A stretch of 64,000 nucleotides of DNA from Linyphia triangularis (taxonomy: Eukaryota > Arthropoda > Arachnida > Araneae > Linyphiidae): positions 8,213,401 through 8,277,400 of the forward strand of contig OZ021722.1 of NCBI GenBank assembly GCA_963978545.1, in the 5' to 3' direction. How positions within the stretch are numbered: position 1 is the stretch's first letter; every line of letters begins with the position of its first letter. The notes under the pieces are model-generated. The model searched no databases and was not told the DNA's origin. It saw only the letters and a list, made by a program, of their open reading frames with translations. Below are positions 47,075 to 58,822 of this stretch, piece after piece. The translations under genes and the position numbers were made by a program.

Positions 47075-47808
47075 TTAAAAATTTAAAAACTGCCCTTAAT
47101 GAAGTTTGATTGTCATTGTCAATATTTAGTATAATTGTTTAAACATGATACTTGTTTTTCTAAAAAAAAAGTTGTTTGACTTTGGAAGTTAAAAAAAAAA
47201 AAAAAATTCTTGTTTTGCCAATCGATTTTTACCGTTTAGCTTTTTTTTTTTTTTTTTAATTTTTTTTTTTTAGGTTCTGTCTGGGAGTAAGGTTGAGTTG
47301 CCAACTTCCATCGTAGATATGATAGCGCCTCCCCCAAGACACATGCCTTTTACCCTATGGGTTGTAATGTTTTAGACACTATTTTGAATCGAAAGAAGAG
47401 TGTTTCTGGGTTTTCTTGTTTTATGTAAATCTACTGTTTTATTCCGATCTTATTAAAAGTTATGAAAAGTGAGGCTACTATTTTCAACACCCGAGACTAC
47501 TATTTTCAATGTGTGAGACTACTATTTTGGCTACTATTTTTAACATCTGAGGCTACTAAAGCAACTATTTTCAAAGCTTACAGTCAGTGGCAGCCCTGTG
47601 ATTGGAATTGCTTACTTTTTCTATGTTTGTTATTGTTGACAAATCTACCAATTTCCAGAATTGTGACTATATGGGAAAGTGGGAGAATTAGTGATGAATG
47701 AGTGAATTAGTCAGTCAGTGACTGTTTATAGATATAGACATTAAATGAAGACAATTTGTCTCTTCATTAAGTGATTTCGTATCTACTCATCGATTATCAA
47801 GGTTTTAT

Positions 47809-48886
47809 ACGGGGGTTGCTATTTACATTTCTGGAAAAAACTAATATTTGTGATCGATATAGGTTTGATTGCTTTTCAAAATATTCTCCATGAAGGTCAA
47901 AATACACTTCTGTATGAGTTTGAACCAATTTCCGAAGCACTTTCTCCACTCCGATTGAGTTACCTCCAAACCATACTACCTTCTGGTTCCCCCCCCCCCC
48001 CATTTTTCTTTTTTTTTTCTTTTTCGAATTTCTTCGATGACTTATGGCAAACAAATGGTAGTATACCATTCACAATTGACCTTCCTGTGTTGCTCTAACG
48101 CCACTGTCGCCTTGTGACCGACAATGCCGAAGAAACAGGCAACCATTTGCTTCGATGTGCTTCTTCTGCGAAAAACTTTTGTTGGATTTGGCTCGTCTTG
48201 GAAGACCCATACAGTCGATTTATGTTTTGTTTCGGGCTCATATGCACAGATCCATGATTCAACACCTGTTTAGATGTTATGCATAGCCTTTGATGTACAT
48301 TGAACGTGTATTTTCAACATTTCCTTGCACCAATCGACGCGAGCCTTCCTATGATCTTTTGTCAGATTATGCGGGATCCAACGCGAACATATCTTTTTTA
48401 CGGCCAAACGTTCCTGTAATGTTATTGATACTTGTCATTAATGCCCAAAGATGCTTCAATCTCACGGTATGTCACATGATGATCTTGCTTTATCGGTTTA
48501 TGCACAGCATCGATATTTTCTGGCACAACAACAGATTTTTGACAACCTTCACAGAATTTGTCCTGGAGCGAACGTCGACCGCGATTGAATAATTCGTTAT
48601 AACAGTTTTTTAAAGTGCTGTAGGATGGTGCTTTATCGCTGTATAAAGAATTATATTCATCGAAGCACTCTTGCCTTGGTGATCCACGTCGAAAGTAAAT
48701 AATCGCACGAAAATGTTCACGAGTCAATTCAATTTTTTGCTCGAGATTTAATTTATTTTCCATCAATTTATTGTAAACAACATAAATCAGGCTAAAATTA
48801 CATAAAATTTTAAAGAAATTATGGTTAAAAATATTAAATTATTGTTTGCAAATGTCAGTGGATGCCTAGACCAGAAATATAAATAG
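47809..48886 (-). mobile_element. mariner-like element, degraded
   Basis: The ends CTATTTACATTTCTGG (47818-47833) and CCAGAAATATAAATAG (48871-48886) are inverted repeats, and TA follows the right end. The left end extends further (ACGGGGGTTG) than the right. The minus strand encodes mariner-type transposase pieces. The flanks match the arms at 20.9 and 24.2 kb, where the mariner is absent. Confidence 0.8.
48426..48766 (-). pseudogene. mariner transposase N-terminal DNA-binding remnant
   Basis: A 114-codon frame starting MMENKLNLEQKIELTREHFR. Two helix-turn-helix regions are expected here: ECFDEYNSLYSDKAPSYSTL (about residues 33-52), then FNRGRRSLQDKFCEGCQK and HHVTYREIEASLGI (about 96-109). 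The linker FNRGRRS fits mariner transposases. The catalytic part between about 47900 and 48420 is fragmented into other frames (for example HTEVYFDLHGEYFEKQSNLY, near the C-terminus). Inactive. Confidence 0.8.
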
Positions 48887-49463
48887 TACATGAATGAACT
48901 GGGCCAGAAGATTGTGACAAAGCGTGGTTGGGGAATGATCCTTACTAGGACTTTCTCTTAAAACAAGTGTCAAAAGACTTAAGTCAGAAATAATTTATTT
49001 CCCTAAATGATTAACACTGACGAGTATACGGTTTTGTAGCTGAAAAAAGTATATTATTAGTCACCTGGGTTTAATGTTAAAATGATTGTAAGAACATATA
49101 ACCGTTATTGTGAAACAATGACGCAACAGTAAATTTTGTGAAAACGGAGTTAAGGTCTCTATTGTGTCAAGGAATACCTAAACCATTGAGGAGAACCAAG
49201 ACCGAACTATAACTCTTATTATGACAATATTACGTTTGTTCCAAGTTGATAGTGACGCCTAAGTTTATATTGAAATAAAGTTTTTTTTCGTGTTTCCTAA
49301 AAGTTACACTTTTCGTAGGTGCGTCATTCACCAGAGTGGTCGCTATTTCATACCTTTACATATATTTGGACAGGAGAAAATAGTTCCGCGTGTTGAATGT
49401 TTGACTGTGGCTGCTTGCTTAGATTCTTCATTTTCACCACGGCGAGTAGTCCAGTCATTCTAG
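48887..49463. other. No gene seen; flank of the R-type arm
   Basis: 48896-48960 (GGGCCAGAAGATTGTGACAA) matches the arm of the 20.8-24.2 kb inverted repeat. Beyond that I see no recognised family to 49463. Confidence 0.4.
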
Positions 49464-52400
49464 AGTTGAACCTTGCACAAATTACCATTGAGCAGAAATT
49501 TTGCAGAGTGGCTCTATTTGATGCCCTGAACAACCCATAAAAAGTCACCTACTCTCCCCCTTCGGCTTCCTGGTTTTTTAGGTACTGGAATGCTGGGGCG
49601 CTGGAGAAATGCTGGAGCAGCTCTTACGCACGAACGACTAGTCGCATTGAGCTCAAATGGAGATCAAATGAAAAATAAATAAATTGACTTTAATTTAAAT
49701 AAAAATGTGATATCATTCATTAACTTACAAATCGATAAAAGCCTGTCAATGTCGAAAACCCATGCATTTTCCACTACATTTTTGATTTAAGCTCTTCCAT
49801 TTTAAATAAATGATTTACACATTTGGCATTAAACTATTCAACTCTTTTTCAGATTTTTGGAGATTTATAAATATTGCTTGTGTGATAAATAGTTGCAGAT
49901 ATATGAGCGTTTCAGTAAAACACTACCTTCTATTGGGAGTCTCGTAATAAAGCGTGTGGTATTTCACCCTAATCAAACCATTTTCCTCAAGTCTTTTCCA
50001 TTTAAGACCTTTTTTAAACTGAAATACAATATCATATTGCATAGATATGTAGATAAACATGTCATACGCATCTATGAGAAAAAATATCTCTGAATAAATA
50101 TTTTCCTTAGAAAATTTTAATGTTCAACTATTTACATATTGTTAAAATGCAATAACTAATAATGCATAAAAAAAGCAATAACAATATTTGTAGGATATAA
50201 TTCTTACTATTCCCTGTCCTTCAAATAAAATAAAAAGTGATGTTAAGTGTGGTTGAAGGGTTATACGACTAGAAAAACTTTTTTTTCTTTTGGAAGATAT
50301 GTATATATATTTTTTTAAATCTTTGTCATTAAAGCAGAAATACTAGGCTGCTTTCTTCATCAAATAGTATATACATAAAATATACATAAAATATGAATTT
50401 GTTTTTAAACATCCCTAGGTATTGTCCACAAATATTTGAGCATTTAAGTTCTGTTCTTCTGCAATCACACCCGCTACTCGAGTTGCATTTGCTCTTACTG
50501 TTGCAAGGTATAATTTATAACAGTTCATCTGGAAAAGGAGGTAACTTTGTAGGTTGAGGAACATTTTTTAACCACTGTTGTATTTAATGATACACACAAA
50601 GTGAATGATGACGTACCGCAGCTGACGTTGGAGGGAGAGTTTCTAAAAATGGTGTTTATTACAGTTTTGGCTATACCTCTGCTGTACATGTATATCCGTA
50701 ACTCGTCTAGTATTGCCCAATTTTGACTTTTGTGAAGTGTTATCATAAAATTTTCTCCCGCTTCTGCTATTTTATCACAATCTGTTTCAACCAAATTAAA
50801 AATTTCTAGATTTATCTTTATTTGAAATTTTTTCTGATAGGATACCCCTTTCCTTTATTGTACAGTGCAGATGTTGTATTGCATCGAATCATAAAATTGA
50901 AACGTATATGGTTCTTCATATCCCAATCATTCTCTGTATACCTACAATATATTGTACAATTTTGCAATTTTTGATCCGACGTTCGATACAAGGAGCATAA
51001 TGTTTGCTTTATTTAGAGTTCTAGCAACTAGCATTGTCAATATATCACTATATGTTGCAACAACTGTTACCTTTTGCTTACATTTAGATTTTTCCCAAAG
51101 CAGCAGCAACAATTAAGGCATCAGCATCTCCAATAGCTTCTTTTCACGTCCACTCCTTCCTTTTCAAGACAAATTTGTAGTTGTTGTATGAGCACAGTTT
51201 AATTGCCCCGATTTGACAGAAAATCTTCCTGTTTGCTTGTAACCGTTTTTGTCATATACTGTTATGTTCGCACATTCCCATTTTCGTGCTCCTCGAATTT
51301 GTTCTTTTTTTTTAGTTGTAGGACCACCGTAACCTCAAAATATTTACTTGATGAGCACGAGGTGTGGGTAGCAAAATAATGCTATTACTATCTATCAGAC
51401 ATTGAGAATGTATTTTTTAAAGCTTTTCGAATACTAGTGGGGCAAATATAACTTTTCCTATAAGCGACATGAACAATGAGACCACATTTGAAAATTTCTT
51501 TCAAACCATCAGTTAGTTGTAAGCTTTTCTCCAATAGTCACTTTCAAGGAGAATACGCAGATAATGCAATTTTCACAGTCCATTATTGCCTTTGTACACC
51601 AGTCTTTAAACAGGGTGTAATCTTAAGTTCTATTTTAACTAGCAGCAGAAAACCCCAATGAAAAGAAAAAGAGCGATACTTTTCAATAAGCAATCAATAA
51701 ATTTTCACAACGAACAGCGATATCAGCGTTTAAAAAAAAAAAACCCAGACAATTGTGAAACTTCCTATTTCCGGTCAAAGGCACCACCGAGTTCTTTCAG
51801 ATTCCGCATGTTTTTTAATTCCACATGTTTTTAGAAAGATGGTAGCCAACTTTTGTAGCTAAATTCGTGTAATGACCCTTCAATTCCAAATGGGAATAGT
51901 CTCATTTAGTCTCAGACACTTGATAGTCAAATGAAAAGGGGAAAACTTGTATTGCGTCACTGAAATCCTTGCATATCTGCAACTATTTATCGCATAAGCA
52001 ATATTTATATATTTCTAGAAAGCTGAAAAAGAGATGAATAGTTTTATGCCAAATGTGTAAATCATTTATTAATAATAGAAGCGCTCAAATCGAAAAATAA
52101 GAGGAAAATACATGGGTTTTTGACTTTGACAGGCTTTTATCAATTTGTAAGTTAATGAATGATATCAAATTTATATTTAAATTAAAGCCCATTTATTTAC
52201 CTTTCATTTGAGCTCAATGCGACAAGCTGTTCGTGGGTAATAGCTGCTCTAGCATTTCTCCAGCGCCCCAGAATTCCAGCACCTAGAAAACCAGGAAGCC
52301 AAAGGGGGAGAATAGGGGACTTTTTGTGGGTTGCTCAGGGCATCATATAGAGCCATTCTGCAAAATTTCAGCTCAATGGGAATTTATGCAAAGTTTGATC
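49464..52400. mobile_element. Element with ~440-bp inverted arms
   Basis: 49464-49905 is the reverse complement of 51965-52400 along its whole length. Landmarks are GGGGCGCTGGAGAAATGCTG against CATTTCTCCAGCGCCCC, and TTTTTATGGGTTGTTC-type ends. The 2-kb interior encodes, on the minus strand, pieces of a protein class often seen as an orphan frame in arthropod repeats. It is either a DNA transposon with long termini or two facing insertions. Arm divergence suggests moderate age. Confidence 0.65.
50520..51350 (-). pseudogene. Decayed repeat-encoded protein (PIN-like/orphan class)
   Basis: From right to left on the minus strand I read GDADALIVAAALGK (about 51105-51065), then KQKVTVVATYSDILTMLVAR. 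A gap with stops follows, then NWAILDELRIYMYS (about 50710), and, after a frameshift, LPPTSAAVRHHSLCVSLNT (about 50630-50570). An (E/D)ADALI..A block, a VTVV...D..ML block and a late LPPT.AA..H motif fit, from memory, a family common in arthropod and cnidarian repeats. Function is unknown to me; identification is tentative. Confidence 0.45.
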
Positions 52401-52765
52401 TATTTTTTTTTTTTTTTTTGCCTAGAATGTCTGGGGTAGAGTGCCAGCTATTGTTTAATTTTTTTTTTTTACCTGACACTAAAAAAAAGTCTTGGTTTTT
52501 CGGACGGTAAGCTTCTATATTCCTTTATAAATGAGTTAGAATGCGTTTTTTCGAATACTGTAGTTATTGGGAACAGTGTTGGAGATGTTAAAGAATGCAT
52601 TCATGTATATAGACATTTTCTTAAAACAATTTTCTTTTAAAAAGGGTTCATGCGTAGTAATGAAAAGATTCAGTTACTGAAATAAGTTCCATTGCGTACT
52701 ATTGTTAGCGGTATTTCAGTAAAAAAAAAAAATTTCTAAAAACATTCAATTCTCCGTTTATAGAT

Positions 52766-53879
52766 GAGGGTTCCCGCGGTCATTGAAAGTCATTAAAAGT
52801 GCTTAATATTTGTGAACTTGTTTTCAAGGCCTTGAAAGTGCTTGAAAATGCTTAGAGGTCCTTAAAAGTCCTTAATTTTTACAGATATTGTCCAACTGCA
52901 AAATTCATAAAAATACAACTCCGACTTGCTATTCCCTCGTGACCGCCACTTATCTGCACCTTAAAGGAATTTTCCGACATATTTGTATTACGCATCCACC
53001 AACTTGTAACTTTTTTGATAGAATATACTTTATTAAAAATTTAAATACAGACTAGGGGGCTTCGCCCCCTGCTCGCTAACGCTCGCCAACCCCCAAACGC
53101 CTCGCTGCGCTCGGATTTGTGGTTAAAACATCTTGATGCGCTCGAATAGGTTTGCCAGCCATAAAAAATGTAACCAAATTTTTATAAATTTAATGTAAGG
53201 CCTAATAGAGAAAACACCCAAATTGCAAGTTTCATAATAGAAAGTTAAATATACTATCCGCCAACATTTTGACTTAAAACTTCATTAGCTATGCCCTTAC
53301 ATTGAAGTCCTAATATTTTTATTTATTCTGATAAGTCGCCCCTTTAGAGAACGACGTCCAACGCGAAGCATTTTCTGGATAGAAATACTTCAAAATAATA
53401 ATTACTCTAATACAAAAATGCTTCAGAAAAACAGAAAAAATCAACTTTGAAACGAAGAGTTTAAAAAGAGCTTTAAAATTAGCAACGGGTTTGTTGTTTA
53501 CATTCGTAAGAATAGCTTAACGGTTGGTTGGTTGAACCCCCGAGCAGCCGGTTTGTTGTTTACATTCTTAAGGATGTTGCCAATCATATATTCAAAATCA
53601 TTGAGGCTTTGTAGTAGCTTAATGATGAAAAATATTGAAATTTAACTAATTAATAAAGTGTTAATAAATTGTTTTGGCAAATCTACAGCTTATTTCCTTT
53701 AAAATGACACCTTGATCATTGAAATTGGTTGAGCAGTTTAGGCGGACGGACTAACCCCAAAAACCGCATTGCCTATTAAATATATAGATATGATGCCTGA
53801 AAAAAAAAATAATTCATAGGTCCTTAAAGATCATTGAAAAGTCATTGAATTTCATTCTGTGATTTGAGTGGGAACCCTG
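52766..53879 (+). mobile_element. F4 hAT-like MITE split by Helitron C
   Basis: The left end (G)AGGGTTCCCGCGGTCATT and right end GAGTGGGAACCCTG have a 5-bp duplication TAGAT (52761-52765, 53880-53884). Removing the Helitron at 53052-53788 leaves about 377 bp that align with 25690-26109, including GTGACCGCCACTTATCTGCA and ATGATGCCTGAAAA. Confidence 0.85.
53052..53788 (-). mobile_element. Helitron C (minimal), reversed
   Basis: On the minus strand it starts TCTATATATTTAATAGGC (5' end at 53788) and ends with a 7-bp-stem hairpin AGGGGGC-GAA-GCCCCCT and CTAG (53052). The bases outside are A and T, and the F4 copy at 25990-26010 gives the intact target, so insertion was precisely between A and T. 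The 3' hairpin plus CTAG is the textbook Helitron terminus. The 737-bp interior is non-coding. Confidence 0.92.
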
Positions 53880-54086
53880 TAGATGGCGGCGCTAGAGATA
53901 GCTGGCAGCCAATCATTACGCGGAATAATTTTCCCTTTGTCCGATTGCATGTAAAGGTAGGAAATATGCAGAGTAGGACGTATCGAAAAAAACTTTTTTT
54001 GGGAATTTAGAATTTCAAAATGATAAAAAGTTGCCATTATGCTCACATATTTACCGAATTTTTTTAAAAAATTTTATTGAAAAATA

Positions 54087-55033
54087 CAGTGTCTATAAAA
54101 GTTTGGAGATATTTTGATGTTGAATAATTCATAAAATAATGAAGACAAATTTTTGAAGACAAAATTTGCATTCGGACTAATGGTTAGGTAGACTCAAAAA
54201 GTTTTATGGTCCTTGTCAATGGACTAACACATGTTCGGCGCACGGAGAATATCAAGACGGTGGTCAGTTTCGCGTCAGGTCCGGGCAAAGTATGTTTGCA
54301 TCCTTAGAGGCTATTGCGGCTGTAATCCTGGTCTTGAAGTCATTGACATTTGACACTTTCCTCCTGTAAACGATGTCCTTTACGAATCCCCGAAGGAAAA
54401 AGTCAAGTGGCGTTATATCAGTTGATCTGGGTGGCCAAGAGTGGAAATATCAAGACGGTGGTCAGTTTCGCGTCAGGTCCGGGCAAAGTATGTTTGCATC
54501 CTTAGAGGCTATTGCGGCTGTAATCCTGGTCTTGAAGTCATCGACATTTGACACTTTCCTCCTGTAAACGATGTCCTTTACGAATCCCCGAAGGAAAAAG
54601 TCAAGTGGCGTTATATCAGTTGATCTGGGTGGCCAAGAGTGGAAATATCAAGACGGTGGTCAGTTTCGCGTCAGGTCCGGGCAAAGTATGTTTGCATCCT
54701 TAGAGGCTATTGCGGCTGTAATCCTGGTCTTGAAGTCATCGACATTTGACACTTTCCTCCTGTAAACGATGTCCTTTACGAATCCCCGAAGGAAAAAGTC
54801 AAGTGGCGTTATATCAGTTGATCTGGGTGGCCAAGAGTGGAAAACATACAATTAATAACATGGACAGACAATATTCACAAAAGAAAGGATATTCAAATGG
54901 GAAATTTTCTATGGCAACGTTCACTATAAATGAAAATATATTCTATATATAAATTTCGTAAGTTTGTTTACACCTTCATTATTTTAGGAATTATTCAACA
55001 TCAAAATGTGTCCAATCTTTTATAGACACTCTG
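54087..55033 (-). mobile_element. mariner-like deletion derivative
   Basis: The left end CAGTGTCTATAAAAG and right end CTTTTATAGACACTCTG are inverted. Complementarity continues about 60 bp (TTTTGATGTTGAATAATT and its complement). TA precedes the left end. Only a C-terminal transposase fragment remains, and it is present three times in tandem. Confidence 0.8.
54251..54844 (-). repeat. Three 198-bp tandem copies of a transposase fragment
   Basis: Units begin at 54251, 54449 and 54647 (ATCAAGACGGTGGTCAGTTT), exactly 198 bp apart and almost identical. On the minus strand each encodes HSWPPRSTDITPLDFFLRGF then VKDIVYRRKVSNVDDFKTRI. This is the C-terminal catalytic end of a Tc1/mariner-type transposase, with the DFFLRG motif beside the last acidic residue. 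The period is 66 codons, but a stop near each junction (after LTRN) prevents a continuous frame. Near identity implies very recent amplification or conversion. Confidence 0.88.
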
Positions 55034-56446
55034 GCATTTAGGTCTCCCGGAATAGACCTGAAGTTTGTTTGTTTTGGGGCAAAACGAAGATTTTTAATTT
55101 TTTTAAAAGCATAAGTGTAAAGCAAATTTTTATTTTTAAGTATAAAAATTTAAATTTAAGAACATTTACTAGCAGTAATAAAAAAAAATTATATCTTCCA
55201 TTTAACAAGCTTAACTCTCATTAACTCCCTTAATCTACATGAAAACCTTATTTTTTTTAAAACAAAATATGCGTAATTTTCGATTTTCAATCAATTCTTT
55301 CGGTTAATTTCAATTATTTCTATTTATAGTCTAGGTGTATTACAGTGTTTTGAAATATCGGAAGTATCATTTTATGAAATGACCTATACTAAATTCAAGT
55401 GTTAAGTCATGTCACTTCCACACGACCTTGAAGGGCCCAACCAACAAAGGCTCTAGATTGGAGACGTGAAGGTAACGCAATTGAAAATGATTCAATGTTA
55501 GAGTGATGAAAGTGTATTAGATAGTAAAATGCTTTTACCAGAAGAAAGTCAAAAAGTTCAATTATTTCAGTAAAACAAGGGCTGTCAAACAAAACCTCTC
55601 TTTATCTAGAGCATTTTCCATTAGAGCAGAAGCTCAATTAGCAAGTGCTCTTTTGCAGGATTTAAATGTAAACCTAGAATATCAAGCAGTGGTAATAGAT
55701 CAATCGAATATTTTTCGTGAAATACCATCAAGGTAATTAGTTCAACTATTTTTCACTCTATTTTTATAATCGAAAGGATGAAGGAATAAGTATAGAAGTT
55801 GTGAATAGTAATATGGTCGCATAAATAAACGAGAAGAACACGTATCTTTGTTATATATACTATATTCAACGCAATTCTTGACAGTGGTTCTAGAAAAAAC
55901 GTGCTTGTGTGTGGGAGGATGTTTTAAACTCCTTTCTATCTGCTAATTCCTGTCTCAACTATTAACTATAGCTCCTGTTTACCAAAGCCAGTTATGACAC
56001 GTCATTCCGTTACTATTGTAGATTGCTAATCAATAAGATGTACATAGTGGTTTGTTTTGTGTGTCTATAAATGAATTTTTGCTAGTAACTTTGCTTCCAA
56101 CTTTGTTAGTAAAACTTTATGTATCCTTTTGCTTGTTAGACATCGAATATATTTTCGTAAGTCAAACAACATTTTAAATGGAGATGTTCTGAGTTTATCA
56201 TAAAAGCACTTCTCTGTAGAGTTAATTGAACAAGAGACTTGGATAATTTTTTATGATATTCCCGGATATATCAAAATGTTGTACTATTGAACCAAGACTA
56301 TAAATAAAATGATTGAAACTAACCAAAAGAATGGGGTGAAAATTGGAAAGCATCCGTATTTTCAATTAAAAAAAAAAGTTAAGGTTTTTATCTAGATTTT
56401 TGGGAGACCTAAATGCTAAATGGCAGATATAATTTTTGTATTACTG
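55034..56446. other. No gene seen
   Basis: About 1.4 kb of AT-rich sequence with no repeat termini recognised. The minus frame 55407-55592 (61 codons) has no motif. It may be unique intron-like DNA. Confidence 0.35.
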
Positions 56447-56857
56447 CAGAGTGGCCACAGAACTGGGAAAACCTGGAAATCAAGGAAATGTCAGGGAGCT
56501 TTCTGATTCTTGAAAAAATCAGGGAAATGTCAGGGAACTTTTTAAAATTTCATGAAAATCAGGGAAATTTTGTATTGTTTCAGGCACGTTCATCCATATT
56601 TTGGCGCTATTTACATGGAGATTTGTAGTGGTAAGCCATTAGAAGTTTAATGTTACGGAATAATTTAAACATTTCGTTACCGGCAAAACTATTTTTTTAA
56701 AAATTGCATATTATCTCTTTAGCATAGATGTTCTATTTGGTCAGGGTGTCTAGACATCTGGAAAACCTAAGAAAATTGGGGAAATTTGAAAAAAAAGTTT
56801 GCCTTAAAATCAGGGAATTATCAGGGAAATGTTTTTCCAGAATTTTGTGGCCACCTG
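56447..56857 (+). mobile_element. F5 MITE
   Basis: Left end CAGAGTGGCCACAGAACTGG and right end TTTTGTGGCCACCTG. Several GTCAGGGA / TCAGGGAAAT words lie near the left end and right end. The inner block TTGGCGCTATTTACATGGAG is shared with the next two copies. No clear target duplication. Confidence 0.75.
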
Positions 56858-57256
56858 TTCTGTTAATTAATATTTTTATTCTTGAAAATAAAAATTTACT
56901 TTTTATTTATGTTAAAAAAAAATATTAAAAATTATCAGTTTTTGTGAGGAAAAAAAAATTGGGAAAAAAAAAATCAAACTTCAGGACCATTTTGGGAGAT
57001 CTAAATATTTTTCAATTGAGCTAAAATTTTGTTTGGTAAATATGTGAGCATAGTGGCAACTTTTTATCAACTTGAACTTTTGAAATTTTCAATTAATTTA
57101 ATTCTTTAGGGGAATAACACATATCAGGCGAGAAACAATGTGCCCTAGACCCAATGCTTTATTTTTTCATCCACGATTTCACCCGGAGTATTGCTTTGAA
57201 GCGTATGAAACTAACATCAGTTATAAAAATTCATTCATTAGTCATTTTGCCTTCAA

Positions 57257-57642
57257 CAGAGTGGCAACAGAACCTGGAAATCAGGGAAATATCAGGGATT
57301 TTATTATTTTACATTATTTTACGAAAATCAGGGAAATTGCTGCCATTGTTTTGAAGATATCTCCGTTCATCCGTATTTTGGCGCAATTACCCGGAGATAT
57401 ATAGCGGTAATAGAAGTTTTTGTTGCGGAATATTTAAAACTTTTCATTGCCGCCAAAACTATTTTAAAAATAATTGTAGTATTATCTCTTTGGCATGCAT
57501 GCTCTATTTGATCAGGGTGCTTACACATTTTTAAAAGTTGGGGAAATGGTAAAAAAGTTTGCCGTAAAATCAGGAATTTTTTTAGAAATATATCGGGGAA
57601 ATCCCAGGAAACTTTTTTTTCTTTAATTTTGTGGCCACCCTG
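57257..57642 (+). mobile_element. F5 MITE
   Basis: Left end CAGAGTGGCAACAGAACCTG and right end TTTGTGGCCACCCTG. The flanks TTCAA and TTCAG may be a 5-bp duplication with one change. It shares TTTTGGCGCAATTACCCGGA and TTATCTCTTTGGCATGCATG with its neighbours. Confidence 0.75.
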
Positions 57643-57662
57643 TTCAGTTTTTTTTTTTTGGT

Positions 57663-58001
57663 CAGAGTGGCCATAGAACGTGGAAATTGGAGAAATGCCA
57701 AGGAGCTTCCTGATTCTGGAAAAAATCAGGATTTTTTTTTTTTAAATTTCACCAAAATTGGAAGTTTTCGATCGTTTTGAATGTACATTTCCAAATTCAT
57801 CCGTATTTTGTCACCCTTTACCCAGAGAATTGTTGTAGTTATCGTTAGAAGTTTATTATGACGGAATAGAACTTTTCATACCGACAAAATTATTTAAAAA
57901 AAAAATGGCCATATTATCTCTTTCATATTCTATTTGATAAATGTGTATTCACATTAATCTATAGGAACCTTTTTTTTTTTCTGAATTTTGTTGCCACCCT
58001 G
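57663..58001 (+). mobile_element. F5 MITE, adjacent copy
   Basis: Left end CAGAGTGGCCATAGAACGTG and right end TTTTGTTGCCACCCTG, 20 bp after the preceding copy and in the same orientation. The internal order is the same, with a shorter right arm. Confidence 0.7.
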
Positions 58002-58436
58002 ACTAGTGGTTTCTGTATTTTTAGTATTTTTAGATAATTAAAAGCTAGCTTTTAAAAATTTTAGTTTTAAGAAGGAAATCATTACTTTTTTTTTGCATTC
58101 AATTTTTTATTTAACCTTTTATTACTGCGCTTTTATCAAATTCTTCAACAGATATTTTTGATGAAAAAATGAAACATTTGTCGCAGGTGCAGGGATAAAC
58201 GGACATTTCTTCTTAAAAAAAAAATAGATTGTGTTTTTATGGTTGTTTTAAAATGGGATTTTTTTATTGCTTTTGCTTGAAGTGCAGCCACCCCCCCCCC
58301 TCTCCCCTCCCTTCTCTTTCCCAGCACTGTAATTAGGAAAAATTACACACTTGTTTTCACATGAATCGGACGGTTTCCTATGCGTTTGATTTGACGTGGA
58401 ATGATTCTGCTATTTATCCCCTTTTTCTCATTAAAT
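58002..58436. other. No gene seen
   Basis: AT-rich spacer with a C-rich tract at 58290-58315 and no recognised element. Confidence 0.35.
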
Positions 58437-58822
58437 CAGGGGTCGCATTCGCCCTAAACATTCATAATATTCTTTAAATATTTCTGTTTCGCCCTAAAAA
58501 TCATAAAATTGTACTTAAATGTTGCGATAATTCTTTTAAATAAAATTAAAGCCCGCGATTTTCCTCCAAAACCCAGGTAAACTCCCTAAAATTACACAAT
58601 TTTTTTTGCCGGTTTTAAAACATGCTGAAGGAATATGTCTGTGTTAGGACAGCTTTTAAAGAAATACCCCTAAGGTTTTTTTTTTTTAGTAATATCTAAC
58701 ATTTTAAGAATGATCCCCAATTTTTTTGGGAATTATCTTTAAAACATTGCAGAAGTATTTGGAATTGTCCCTAAAATTCCTTCCTAAATTTTTTTTTTTT
58801 AGAAAATTCACTGCACCCCCTG
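58437..58822 (+). mobile_element. F1 element upstream of exon copy 3
   Basis: Starts CAGGGGTCGCATTCGCCCTA and ends CTGCACCCCCTG inside the exon-like segment. The middle is deleted relative to 61974-62658 (no TGCAGACTGCAG block). No target duplication is recognisable. Confidence 0.7.

Larger units (their letters stand above)
42459..47598 (+). mobile_element. F6 hAT-like element, 5.1 kb, with nested repeats
   Basis: Exact 12-bp inverted ends CAGGGCTGCCAC and GTGGCAGCCCTG, with a 6-bp duplication TGATTG (42453-42458, 47599-47604). Both ends carry GGCTACTA / GCGACTATTTT words in series, a subterminal arrangement like other CAGGG families here. Inside are two F3 copies and one F5 element. No transposase frame is recognised, so its size comes largely from nested insertions. 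Confidence 0.8.
42240..47735 (-). mobile_element. Helitron A remnant, reversed, split by F6
   Basis: 42240-42458 and 47605-47735 are reverse pieces of Helitron A. The left piece has GGAACGTTTGACCCCTTTTC. The right piece has TACTTTTTCTATGTTTG, GGGAGAATTAGTGATGAATG and a terminal TATAGA run. Joined at the F6 duplication, they restore the minisatellite unit order. The Helitron 3' end (CTAG) is missing, and the junction with the unit intron falls near 42236. Confidence 0.7.

Noticed and set aside
54373..54765. Two identical 64-codon plus-strand frames
   Set aside because: They are the antisense of the tripled mariner transposase fragment; the real coding sense is minus.
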